Below are positions 52,626 to 63,500 of a stretch of DNA of 64,000 nt, in pieces (the stretch's first letter is position 1; each line of letters begins with the position of its first letter). This DNA comes from Reyranella sp. (lineage in GTDB: Bacteria; Pseudomonadota; Alphaproteobacteria; Reyranellales; Reyranellaceae): the NCBI GenBank assembly GCA_019750135.1, contig JAIEOV010000051.1, positions 61,634-125,633 of the forward strand, read 5' to 3'. The notes under the pieces were generated by a model. It was given only the letters and a program-made list of their open reading frames with translations. It was not told the DNA's origin and did not search any database. A program made the position numbers and the translations under genes.

Positions 52626-53495
52626 ATGAGCCAGTTGGCTACCCAAATTGAGCCACTGATCCCCCGCGACACCTATCCGGTGCTGCGTGTCACGGTGGAG
52701 TACTTCCTGCGCGGCGTCGAAGTCCTGTCCCAGCTGCATGACGACGTGGTGGCCAGCTTGGTGTTCATGACGCTGTGGCACGGACAGATGCAGACGCCTG
52801 GCCGCGGCCCGGTCGGCATCCGCGAGCTGTCTCGCAAGCTCGGCATGCCGTACGAGACGGTGCGCCGCCATGTCCGCACGCTGGTGCAGGGCGGTCTGAG
52901 CATCGAAGGGAAAGGCGGCCTGGCGGTGCCGCCCGCCGCCATGCGAAGCCCGCTGGCCGCGGCCATGCTGCGCCGGACCTACGTCAATGTCGTGCGCGTG
53001 CTGCGCGACCTCACCCGCATCGGGGTCGCGCGGTTCAGCCTCCGGGCGGACCGTCCGCTGCGGTCGAGGCGACTGACCAAGGAACAGACCATGATCGGCA
53101 TCGCCGGCATCGGCCTGCTGCTCACCGGCTACCGCGAGCTGCGCAAGTTCGCGGGCGGCGACCTCATGAAGGGGCTGGTCTTCACCGCGATCTGGACGGC
53201 CAACGTCAAGCACGTGACCAACACTCCGGCTGCCGGCGATCGCGCCATCCTGCCCGACAGCCAGCGCCTGCCGGTCAGCGCGCTCGCCATGGCCCGGTCG
53301 CTGCGCCTGCCCTACGAGACCGTTCGCCGGCACGCCGACGCGCTCCTCAAGGAAGGAAAGTGCGTGCGCGTCGGCCGCAAGGGCCTGGTCGTCATGTCCA
53401 GCACGCATCAGCGCCACGTGCCGACCTCGGCCGCCGCCTACCACATCGTGATGGCCTTCCTCGCCGAGCTGCGGAGCGCCGGGGTGAAGGTCTGA
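52626..53495 (+). CDS. Unrecognised double-HTH protein, paralogue 2 of 3
   Basis: A 289-residue paralogue of the gene at 51.4 kb. HTH-like segments are IRELSRKLGMPYETVRRH in the first half and MARSLRLPYETVRRHADA in the second. The middle carries YVNVVRVLRDLTRIGV, the hydrophobic run MIGIAGIGLLLTG and FAGGDLMKGLVFTAIW; here Ala replaces the Trp of the FWGGDL segment seen in the other copies. The C-terminus YHIVMAFLAELRSAGVK is conserved. ATG 52626 aligns with the first residues of paralogue 1. A 14-bp near-identical direct repeat (CCCAAAWTGAGCCA, positions 52620 and 52642) straddles the start. Paralogue 3 starts 2 bp after its stop. Confidence 0.75.
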   Translation: MSQLATQIEPLIPRDTYPVLRVTVEYFLRGVEVLSQLHDDVVASLVFMTLWHGQMQTPGRGPVGIRELSRKLGMPYETVRRHVRTLVQGGLSIEGKGGLAVPPAAMRSPLAAAMLRRTYVNVVRVLRDLTRIGVARFSLRADRPLRSRRLTKEQTMIGIAGIGLLLTGYRELRKFAGGDLMKGLVFTAIWTANVKHVTNTPAAGDRAILPDSQRLPVSALAMARSLRLPYETVRRHADALLKEGKCVRVGRKGLVVMSSTHQRHVPTSAAAYHIVMAFLAELRSAGVKV

Positions 53496-53497
53496 TC

Positions 53498-54367
53498 GTG
53501 AACCGGCTTGCTCTTGCCCAACCGGTGGCGGCCGCGGCGCAGCGCCATGTGCGTCCGGTCGCCCGGGTTTCGACCGAGTTCTATCTGCGCGCCTTCGACT
53601 CCATGACCCTGCAGCAGGACATGGTCGATGGGGCGATCTTCATGGCCCTCGTCCACGGCCAGCTGATCTCGCCCCATCGCAAGGCGATCGGCGTGCGCGA
53701 GCTGTCGCGCAAGGTCGGCATGCCGTATGAGACCGTTCGCCGCCATGCCCAGGTGCTCGTCGGCAGCGGCAAATGCATCAGCGGGAGAAGCGGGCTCGCC
53801 GTGCCCGCGTCCGTGCTGAAAGGCCGCGTGATCGCGACGTTCATGCGGACCATCTATGTCAACGCCGTGCGCCTGCTGGTCGACCTGACGCGCCTCGGCG
53901 TCGCCGCTTTCCCCACGACGTCGCAGCCGCGATCGTCGGCGCGCCTCACGAAGGAGCAGACCGTCATCGCCGTCGGCGGCCTCGGCCTGCTGCTGGTGGG
54001 CATGCGCCTGATGCGCGATTTCTGGGGCGGCGACCTGATGAAAGGCCTGGTCTACACCGCGATCTGGACGGCGAACGTCAAGCATGTGGCCAACACGTCG
54101 CTGGCGAACAGCGCGACCGTGCTGGCCGACAGCCAGCGCCAGCCGGTCAGCGTGGGCGCGGTCTCCCGCTCGCTGCGTCTGCCCTATGAGACCGTCCGCC
54201 GGCATGCCGACGCGCTCGTGCGGGAAGGCATCTGCGTGCGCGCCGGGCGTCAGGGCCTTGTCGTGCTCGCAACCACGCACCACCAGACGGAGCCCGGCGC
54301 CGTCGCCGGCTATCACCTCGTGATCGAGTTTCTGACTGAGCTGCGACGGGGTGGGGTGGAGGTCTGA
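53498..54367 (+). CDS. Unrecognised double-HTH protein, paralogue 3 of 3
   Basis: The third 289-residue paralogue, starting at GTG 53498, 2 bp after paralogue 2, so translated from the same message. HTH segments: VRELSRKVGMPYETVRRH and VSRSLRLPYETVRRHADA. Middle: YVNAVRLLVDLTRLGV, hydrophobic VIAVGGLGLLLVGM, DFWGGDLMKGLVYTAIW. C-terminus GYHLVIEFLTELRRGGVE. It and paralogue 1 are closer in the hydrophobic and FWGGDL parts than either is to paralogue 2. The 3' end overlaps the end of a small minus-strand gene by 55 bp and faces the giant autotransporter. Regulation of that gene is possible but not shown. Confidence 0.75.
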   Translation: MNRLALAQPVAAAAQRHVRPVARVSTEFYLRAFDSMTLQQDMVDGAIFMALVHGQLISPHRKAIGVRELSRKVGMPYETVRRHAQVLVGSGKCISGRSGLAVPASVLKGRVIATFMRTIYVNAVRLLVDLTRLGVAAFPTTSQPRSSARLTKEQTVIAVGGLGLLLVGMRLMRDFWGGDLMKGLVYTAIWTANVKHVANTSLANSATVLADSQRQPVSVGAVSRSLRLPYETVRRHADALVREGICVRAGRQGLVVLATTHHQTEPGAVAGYHLVIEFLTELRRGGVEV

Positions 54368-54585
54368 CGGTCGGGAGCGGGATTGAGCGGCGCGCCCTGC
54401 AGCGGCAGGCGCTCGACCAGGCGCTTGATGCCGCCGTGATGCCAATCGGCGCCGTGCAGTTCGTCGGGCCAGGCCTCTGTCGTGCGACCGATCGGCCTGC
54501 CGTCGCGGTCGAGATGGACCACGACCGCCTTGCCCTGAGGCGTGCGCCGCACGACAGCGACGCGGTTGTCCAGGAACGTTACCAC
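54313..54585 (-). CDS. Small hypothetical protein coupled to the giant autotransporter
   Basis: A 90-residue soluble protein with no recognised family. The first ~60 residues look well ordered (NRVAVVRRTPQGKAVVVHLD, then EAWPDELHGADWHHGG), with two Trp-His clusters; the last 25 are Arg/Ser/Pro-rich and overlap paralogue 3 antisense. Its GTG start at 54585 overlaps the final codons of the autotransporter (stop at 54579), so it would be translated by reinitiation after it. There is no signal peptide, which is odd for a gene tied to a secreted protein. Confidence 0.55.
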   Translation of the reverse strand: MVTFLDNRVAVVRRTPQGKAVVVHLDRDGRPIGRTTEAWPDELHGADWHHGGIKRLVERLPLQGAPLNPAPDRQTSTPPRRSSVRNSITR

Positions 54586-57500
54586 TGGAGCCGGACCCCG
54601 AGGTTGAGGGTGTGGTTGTTGGCGGTGGCGCCGACCTCGCCGTCATAGCGCAGGTAGAGTTGGGCGCCGGCAGCGACCTCGGTGCCGGCCCGGAAGCCGA
54701 TGACGGCGGAGTCGCGCTGCGGCGTGGCGCCGTAGACGGTGAAGTTGGCGGTCGGCGCGCCGGCGAAGGCGGCTGTCATCGGCCGCGCGGTGTCGGCGTA
54801 TTCGTGCATCCAGCCGAGACGCAGGCCGAGATCGAGGGTGCGCGTGTTGCCGAGGCCGACGGCGCCCGCCAGCTCGGCGCCCAGCACCGAGCGGATCGAG
54901 GTCGTCGTCTGCTGCGCAACATTCAGATTCAATGAGTTCGCGCCCCATTCGTTGAACGCCGCCTGGTTGATGCTCGACGCCTGGAAGCGGGCGAACGGCG
55001 TCACCATTGCCTGCGCCGGCGCATAGACGCCGAGCTTGTAGCCGGCCTCGGCCTGGCCGAGGAACTGGTTGGCGCCGGTGCTGCCGTTGGCCGTGCGCGG
55101 CTGCAGGCCGGGGACGGAGATCTGCCGCTGCAGCTGGTTGTTGGAGTAGGCGTAGCCTGCCAGCGCATCGAGGTAGAAGGCCGACTGCGTGAACGAGGCG
55201 TAGGCGGCGACGCTGACCGTGTTGGCCCAGCCCTTGCCCTGGAAGCTGTCGACCCACTGGGTGCCGCTGGTGAAGCCGGCGCCCAGGCCGACCAGGACGC
55301 TCGGGCTCACGCGATAGTCGATGCCGGCAGCGCTGCCGCCGGCGTTGTAGGTGAAGGTCGAGCTGTTGCCGTTGCCTTGCACCGAGCCCAGGCCCCCCAG
55401 GACGCTGCCCCAGACGCTGAACGGGCTGGCGCCGTCGCAGGCCGCGATATCGCACGCTTCGGCCAAGGCCTGGCGCTGGCCGTTGCTCGCCCCGCCGCGC
55501 GCCAGCGCCATCTGCTGGCCGAGCGCGTTCATGAACAGCGCATTGTTGGCGACGTTGAACGTGCCGAAGTTGGCGTAAGGCTGTCCGCTGATCGTGTTCA
55601 GGGTCGGCGAGGCCTGTGTCGTCGAGAGGTTGGCCAAGGCGCCGATCACGGTGGCGAAGTCGCCCGTGGCATTCGCATAGGACTGATCGAGGGCTGAGCC
55701 GACGGCCTGCTGGTTCGCCGTGTTCCCGCCGAAGCCGGAGAAGGGCGTGCTGCCCTGCAGCGCCAGGGTCAGGAACACATTGTTGGTGTTGTAGCTGAGC
55801 GACGGCGTCAGGAAGGCGTAGTTGCTGGTGACGCCGGTGTAGGTGCCGCTGACACCACCGGTCGCGTTGAGGATTGTGTAGGTCGTGCTGGTGGCGTAGT
55901 TGCCGGGCGTGGCGACCACCTGGACCGCCGCGCCGTTGATGGTGGCTGTGCCGTTGACGTTGACCCGGTCGTTCTGGCCCTGGGCATTGACCTCGACGAC
56001 GTAGGTGCCGCCGTTCTGGGTGAAGTTGCCGTTGATGTTCAGCGTGCCGATCGAGTTGCCGGGGGCGATGATGCCGCCGGTGGAGACGAAGCCGCCGGTG
56101 CTGCCGTTGCCGGCCAGGATGCCGCCGTTGGTCACCGACACGGTGCTGGCGAGGCTGCCGTTCACGATCAGGGTGCTGGCGTTGACCGAGGTGGCGCCGG
56201 TGTAGGTGTTGTTGCCGGTCATGGTGAGCGTGCCGCCGCCCTGCAGGGTCATGCTGCCGCTGCCGGACATGATGCCGGCATAGGTGCCGGTGCCGGTCTG
56301 GCTGAAGGTCACGGCGCCGTTGTTCAGGATGTTGCCCTGCAGGCTGGCCGAGTTGCCGATCAGCGCGCCGGCCAGCAGGGAGGTGCCGCCGGTGTAGCTG
56401 TTGCTGCCGGTGAGGGTGTACTGGCCGCCACCGGTCAGGGTGAGCGAGCCCGTGCCCGACATGTTGCCGGCATAGGTGCCGTTGGCGGCCTGGCTGAACA
56501 CCACGGCGGCGTTGTTGAGGACGTTGCCCTGCAGGCTCGACGTCGTGCCCTGCAGAGTGCCGCCCGAGACCAGCGTGCCGCCCGAGTAGCTGTTGGCGCC
56601 GGTCAGGATGGTGGTTCCCGGTCCGGCCTGGACCAGGCCGCCGCTGCCGCTGATGACGTTGGCGAGGGTGACGTTGTCGGAGCGGTTGATCTGCAGGACA
56701 GCGTTGTTGATCACGTTGCCGGCGCCGATCGAGCCCGTCGTGCCGCCATTGCCGATGCTGAGCGTGCCGGCCAAGACGGTGGTGGTGCCGGTGTAGGTGT
56801 TGTTGCCGGTCAGGAAGGTGGTGCCGGTGCCTGCCTGCACCACGCCACCCGTGCCGGAGATGGCGTTGGCCACGGTCAGCTCATTCGAGCGGTTGAATTG
56901 CAGCGTGGCGTTGTTGGTGATGTTGCCGGTGCCGAGCGCGCCGGTCGTGCCGCCATCGCCGAGGCTGAGCGTGCCGGCCGAGATCGTCGTGACGCCGGTA
57001 AACGTGCCGTTGCCGGTGAGGCTCGTGGTGCCGGTGCCGATCTGCGCCACCGTCCCGGCGGTACCGGAGATCGCACCTGCGACGGTCAGCGCATCCGACC
57101 GGTTGAATTGGAGGTTGCCGAAGAGGATCTCGATGCCGCCGGTGCCCAGCGTGCCGGCGGCGCCGCCGTCGCCGATCCGCAGCGTGCCCGTTCCGACGGT
57201 GGTCGTGCCGGTGTAGGTGTTGTTGCCGGTCAGCGTGCCGGTTCCGCCGCCGAACAGCCGGAAGCTGCCGGTTCCCGAGATGTCGTTGGCGACCGTGTAG
57301 GCGTTCGTCCGGGTGTAGTGCAGGATGCCGTCGTTGACGACGTTGCCGGTTCCCAGGCTGCCCGCCGTGCCGCCCACGATGAGCTTGCCGGCAAGGATCG
57401 TGGTCGTTCCGCTGTAGGTGTTGGCACCGTTGAGTGTCGTCGTTCCCGAGCCGGCCTGGACGATGCCGCCAGTCCCCGAGATCTCGCCGGCGACGGTCAG

Positions 57501-60500
57501 CAGGGCGTCGGTGCGATCGAAGGCCAGCGTGGCATTGTTGACGATGTTGCCGTTGCCGAGCGAGCCGGTCGTGCCGCCGTTGCCGAGCTTGAGGGTGCCG
57601 GCCTCGATCGTCGTCGCGCCGCCGTAGCTGCTGTCGAAGGTGAGCGCCGTGGTGCCGCTGCCGGCCTGGACGACGTTGCCGTTGCCGGAGATCTCGCTGG
57701 CGACGACCAACGTGTCGGAACGGTCGAACCGCAGGGTGCCGTCGGTGATCTGGACGCGGCCGGTGCCCAGCGTGCCGGAGGTGCCGCCGTTGCCGACCTG
57801 CAGCGTGCTGCCGCTCCAGATTCGTGTCGAGCCGGTGTAGCTGTTGTTGCCGGTGAGGATCGTCGTGCCGCTGCCGTCGTCGAGGAAGACGGAGCCGACG
57901 CCGGTGATGCTGGAAACCACCGTGTGCGTGTCGGACCGATTGAAGTGCAATTCGCCATTGTTGGTCACCGCGCCGCTGCCCATCGTGCCGGTCGAGCCGC
58001 CATTGCCGATAGAGAGCTTGCTGCCCGTGGCAATCGTCGTGCCGCCGCTGTAGGTGTTGTCGGCAGTGAGGGTGAGGGCGCCGTTGCCGCTCGCGATGAG
58101 GTTGCCGGTACCCGACATGGTGCCTGCGTAGGTCCCGCTGGCGGCCTGATTGAACGATACGGTCGCATTGTTGAGGATGTTGCCCTGCAGGCTCGTCGTG
58201 TCGCCCTCCAGCGCGCCGCCCGACACGGTCGTGCCGCCCGAGTAGCTGTTGGTGCCGGCGAGAACGAGCGTGCCGTCGCCGGACTTGGTGAACCCGCCGG
58301 CGCCCGTGATGTTGCCGGTGACCACGAGCGTGTTGCCGGCCGTGTCGATCGTGCCGCCGCCGGTGATCAGGTTGAGGGGGCGTCCGACGGTGAAGCTGTC
58401 CGTCGCCTGCAAGGTGCCGCCGGCGAAAGTGAGCGTCGAGCCCGCCGCGCCCAGCGCTGCGTCCGATCCGGCCAGCACCGTGCCGCCCAGCACCGTGCCG
58501 CCGGTGTTGCTGATGGTGCCGGTGAGCGTGACCTTACCCGGCCCCATGTAGGAGATCGCGCCCGAGCCGTCGACGTTGCCGCCGAAGACGATGTCGTCCG
58601 AGCGGTTGAAGGCCAGGACGCCGTTGTTCAGCACGTTGCCTGTGATCGAGCCGCTCGTGGCGCCGTTACCGAGCTGCAGCATGCCGGCCGCGATGGTGGT
58701 GAGGCCGCTGTAGGTGCTGTTGCCGGTGAGGATGAGGGTGTTGTCGCCAAGCTTGTCGAGCGCGCCGCTGCCCGAGATCGCCCCGCCGAAGGTGACGTTG
58801 TCGGAGCGATTGAAGGCGAGGGTGCCGTTGTTCACCAGGTTGCCCGCCAGTGAGCCCGTCGTGCCGCCATTGCCGACCTGCAGGATGCCGCCGGAGATCG
58901 TCGTGCCGCCGGTATGGGTATTGGCGCCGGTCAGGGTGAGCGTGCCCGTGCCCTGCTTCACCAGGGAGCCGATGCCGGAGATCGCCGCCGCCAGCGTCGT
59001 GTTGTTGGCGTCGCCCGCGGTCAGCGTGGCATTCCCGAGTGTAATCGCCCCGCCGCTGCCCGAGAGTGCGCCGACCGTCTGGTTCCGATCGTTGAGATCG
59101 AAGGTGCCGCCAGTGACTGTGAGCGCGCCAGTCGAGGCCAATGGTCCGCCGACACTGAGCCGCAACGTGCCGGCGTTCACGGTTGTGCCGCCGGTGTAGG
59201 TGTTGGCGCCGTCGAGCGTCAGCGTACCGTTGCCGCTCTTGGTCAGGCTGCCGCTGCCCGATATCGCGCCTGCGTAGGTGCCATTCGTGCTTTGGTCGAA
59301 CACCACCGAGCCGCCGTTCAGGATGTTGCCCTGGATGCTGGTGCTGTTGCCTTGCAACGTGCCGGCCGACACGGTCGTGGTGCCGCTGTAGCTATTGACG
59401 CCGGTCAGGACGAGGGTGCCTGCACCGCTCTTGGTCAGCATGCCGCTGCCGGACATCGAGCCCGCATAGGTGCCGTTGGTGGCCTGGTCGAATGTCACCG
59501 CCGCGTTGTTGAGGATGTCGCCTTGCAGGCTTTGCGTGTTGCCCTGCAGGACACCGGCCGAGACGGTGGTGCCACCAGTGTAGCTGTTGATACCGCTGAG
59601 CGTAAGCGTTCCGTTGCCCTGCTTGGTGAGCGAGCCCGAACCGGAGATGGCATTGGCCGCCGCGACGTCGGTGTTGCGGTCGAACGCCAGCCTGCCATTG
59701 TTGACGACGTCGCCGGTGCCGAGCGCGCCGGTGATGCTGAGCGTTCCGGCGGCGATCGTGGTCGTGCCGCTGTAGCTGTTGGCGCCGGCGAGCGTCACGG
59801 TGCCGGCGCCCTCGATGAGCAGGCGTCCGCTGCCCGACATGACGCCGGCATAGGTCCCGTCGGCGGTTTGATTGAAGGACACGGTAGCGTTGTTGGTGAT
59901 GTTGCCTGCCAGGTTCGCCGTCGTGCCCTGCAGCGTGCCGGCCGAGACCGTGGTCGTGCCGCTATAGTCGGCGGTGCCGGCAAGTACGAGGGTGCCTGCG
60001 CCGGTCTTGGTGAGGTTGCCCGGGCCATCGCCTTCCGTGACATTGGCCTGCAGGACAAGCTTGCCCGCCACGACATCGAATGTGCCGCCGCCGCCCAGCA
60101 GCTCGACATTGCGGCTGGTGTTGAACGAGTCTGCCGTGCGCAGGGTGCCGCCGTCCAGCAACAGGCCACCGCTCGACGCGCCGAGATTGGCGTCGCTGCT
60201 GACAGCGACCGTACCGCCGTCGATTCGGGTGCCGCCGGCATAGGTATTGGCGCCGCCGAGCGTCAGCGTGCCTGCGCCCGTCTTGGTGAGCCTGCTCGCA
60301 CCGCTGATGGTTCCGGTGAGTGCGGCGTCGTTGCCGTTGGTGTCGACGAAGCTGCCAGGGTTAATGAGGGTGATCGCCCGGCTGCTGGCGAAGCCGGCAT
60401 CGTATCGCAACGCACCGCCGGCGAAGGTGAGCCGGCCGCCATTGCCCAAGTTGTTGTCGGCCGACACCGCCACGGTGCCGGCGTTCAATCCCGTGTCACC

Positions 60501-63500
60501 CGCATAGCTGTTGCTTCCCGTCAGAACCAGCGTGCCGGCGCCGAACTTGGAGAAGCCGCCCGCACCGCTGATGGTCCCGCTTGCCGTAAGGACGGTGCCC
60601 GCGGCCACGTCGACACCGCCCAAGGTGGCGAGGCTTATATTGCGCGCGGTCGTCATGGTGGCCGTGGCCCTCAACGTGCCGCCGCTGAGGGTGATGCCGC
60701 CGGCCGTGGCGCCGAGATTGGTATCGGCCGAAATCTGCAGCACGCCGGAGGTGATCAAGGTGCCGCCGCTGTACGTATTGTTGCCGCTCAGGGTCGTGGT
60801 GCCGCCGCTTTCCTGGCGGACCGAGCCCGTCCCGCTGATGTCCGTGGCCACGGAAAGGGTGCCCAAACGCCTGAAGGCGAGCGTGCCGTTGTTCACGATG
60901 GCACCGGTGCCGAGCGTGCCGGTGCCGGCGCCGTTGCCGATCTGAAGCGTGCCCGACTCGATGGTCGTTGCGCCGCTGTAGGTGTTGGTGCCGGTGAGAA
61001 CGGTCGTGCCGGTACCGATCTGTTGCACGCCGCCGCTTCCACTGATGTTGCCGGAGATGGCGAGGCTGTTCGACCGGTTGAAGGAAAGCGTTCCGTTGTT
61101 CGTGATGGCACCGGTGCCGAGTGTTCCCGTCGAGGTGCCGTTGCCGACCTGCAGCGTGCCCGATTCGATGGTCGTCGTGCCGCTGTAGGTGTTCCCTCCC
61201 GACAGTGTCAGTGTGCCCGACCCGCTCTTGACGAACGCGCCGGTGCCGCTGATGGCTGCGGCGAGGCTGGAGTCGGCAGAGCTGTCCGTGGTCAGCGTGG
61301 CGCTGCCGAGCGTAATGGCGCCGCCGGTGCCCGACAGCGTGCCGACCGTCTGGCTCTGGCTGTTGAGGTCGAAGGTTCCGCCGTTCACCGTCAGGGCGCC
61401 GGTCGAGGCCAGCGATCCGCCGGTGCCCAGGCGCAGCGTGCCGGCATTGACGGTCGTGCCGCCGGTGTAGCTGTTCGCTCCCGCCAGCAGCAGCCTGCCT
61501 GACCCGTTCTTCACAAAGGCGCCGCCGCCGGTGATGACCGAGTCGAGATTGGCGTTGGCGGCGCCGTTTGTGGTCAGCGTGCCGCTGCCGAGCGCTATGG
61601 TGCCGCCGCTGCCCGACAATTGACCGACCGTCTGGTTGTTGTTGTTGAGGTCGAACGTCCCGCTATGCACCGTCAACGCACCGGTTGAGGCCAGCGATGC
61701 GCCGTCGCCCAGTCGCAGGGTGCCGACGCGGACGGTCGTGCCGCCGGTATAGCTGTTCGCTCCCGACAGTGTCAGCGTGCCTGAACCTCTCATCTCGAAG
61801 CTGCCGGTGCCGGTGATGGCCGCGGCGAGGCTGGAGGTGGCGGAAGATTCCGTGGTCAGCGAGCCGTTGCCGAGGGCGATGGTGCCGCCAGTGCCCGACA
61901 GCGTGCCCACCGTCTGGGTGTTGCCGTTGAGATCGAAGGTCGCGCCATTCACCGTCAGCGCGCCGCCAAAGGCCAGCCTTGCGCCGGTGGCGAGTTGCAG
62001 CGTACCGGCATTGACGGTCGTGCCGCCGGCATAGGTGTTGTTCCCGCCCAGCACCAGTGTGCCCTCGCCGGTCTTGGTCAGGCCGTTCGTGCCCGACACC
62101 TCGCCATTCAAGACGAGTTGGGTGCCGGTCGCGGTCTCGAAGGTGCCGCCGGCCGAGGCGAGGCTGACGGTGCGGGACGTCGTGACGTTGGCGGTCGTCC
62201 GCAGCGTGCCGCCCGTGCCGGCGAAGCTGATCCCACTGCTCGCGCCGCCGAGGTGCTTGTCGGACGAGATCGACAGCGTGCCGGCCTCGATCGTCGTGCC
62301 GCCGGTGTAATAGTTCTCGAACCCGCCCAGGACCATCGTGCCGCCGCCGCTCTTGAGGAGGCGGCCGTTGCCGTTCACGAAGCCGTCGGACGTGAAGGTC
62401 GTGCCCGTTGCCGTGTCGAAGGTGCTTGTCCCGCCGATGAGGATCTGACGCTCGGCCCTGATGTCGCCCGTCGTTTGCAGTGTGCTGTTGAACATGACGA
62501 TCGCGCCGGTGCCGAGATTGGCGTTCTCCGAGATCGATACTGTGCCGCCGTAGATTGCCGTGCTGCCCGAGTATGTGCTGGTGCCCGTCAGCGTCAGCGT
62601 TCCGGTGCCTTGCTTTGTCAGCCCGCCGTTGCCAATGATGGTCGATGCGGACGTGGTGTTGCTGTTGCTGGTGACGGTCAGTATCGTCCCACTGCCCAGC
62701 CTGATCGTGCCGCCCGTGCCCGAGAGGCTCGTCACCCCGACGTCGTCCTTGGCGCTGATGTCGAAAACGCCACCGTTCACCGTCAGCGCTCCGCTGATGA
62801 ACGCTGTGGAGGTGAGCGCCAACGTGCCGGCTTCGACGGTCGTGCCGCCGGCATGGGTGTTGTTCGACGTCAGCGTCAACTTGCCTTCGCCGGTCTTGGT
62901 CAGGCCGCCCGTGCCGGCGAGGCCCGTGGCGAAAGTGACTTCGTTGCCGTTGGTATCAATCGTGCCGCCGCCCGTGCCGAGGGGGGTGAGCCGCATGGAG
63001 ATGTCGGTGGTATTGCCGGTGGCCCATTGCAGGCCGCCGCCATTGAGCGAGATCGCGCCGCTGCCCAGGCTGCCGGCGGATGCGAAGTTCACCAGGCCGC
63101 CGGTCACCGTGACGCCGCCGGTGAAGTTGGTGTTGCTGCCGGTGAGCGCCAAGATGCCGGCACCGCTCTTGCCCAAGGCGCCGCTGCCGGCGATGGCGTC
63201 GTTGCCGGCGAAGGTGCGGGTACCGCTGGCGACGTCCATGGTCGTCGTGCCGCTGCCCCGCAGGTACATCACGCTGCCCTGCGCCTGGCCCGCAGTCGCG
63301 CCACCGGCACCGCCTGTGGTGCCGCCGGTTACGGTGTAGGTGCCGGTGAGGTTGCCGCTGACGGTGAGGGTGCCACCGTCACCCACGAAGAAGGCGCCGC
63401 CCAGAGCCGCACCGCCGCCGCCGTTGGAAAAGCCCGACGCCGAACTGCCGCCCGTGCCACCCAATCCGCCGTCGCTCGTGCCGCCGGTCGCACCGCCACC

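Noticed and set aside
56898..61502. Very long plus-strand frames (651 and 862 codons) opposite the giant autotransporter
   Set aside because: They mirror the PATR repeats, with Val/Pro- or Arg/Gly-rich low-complexity sequence and no start signals; the minus-strand frame has a signal-to-barrel logic.
56200..63300. Satellite or CRISPR-type repeat in the giant gene
   Set aside because: The repeat is at protein level (PATR, ~30 degenerate units of variable length) and DNA units vary too much for an array.
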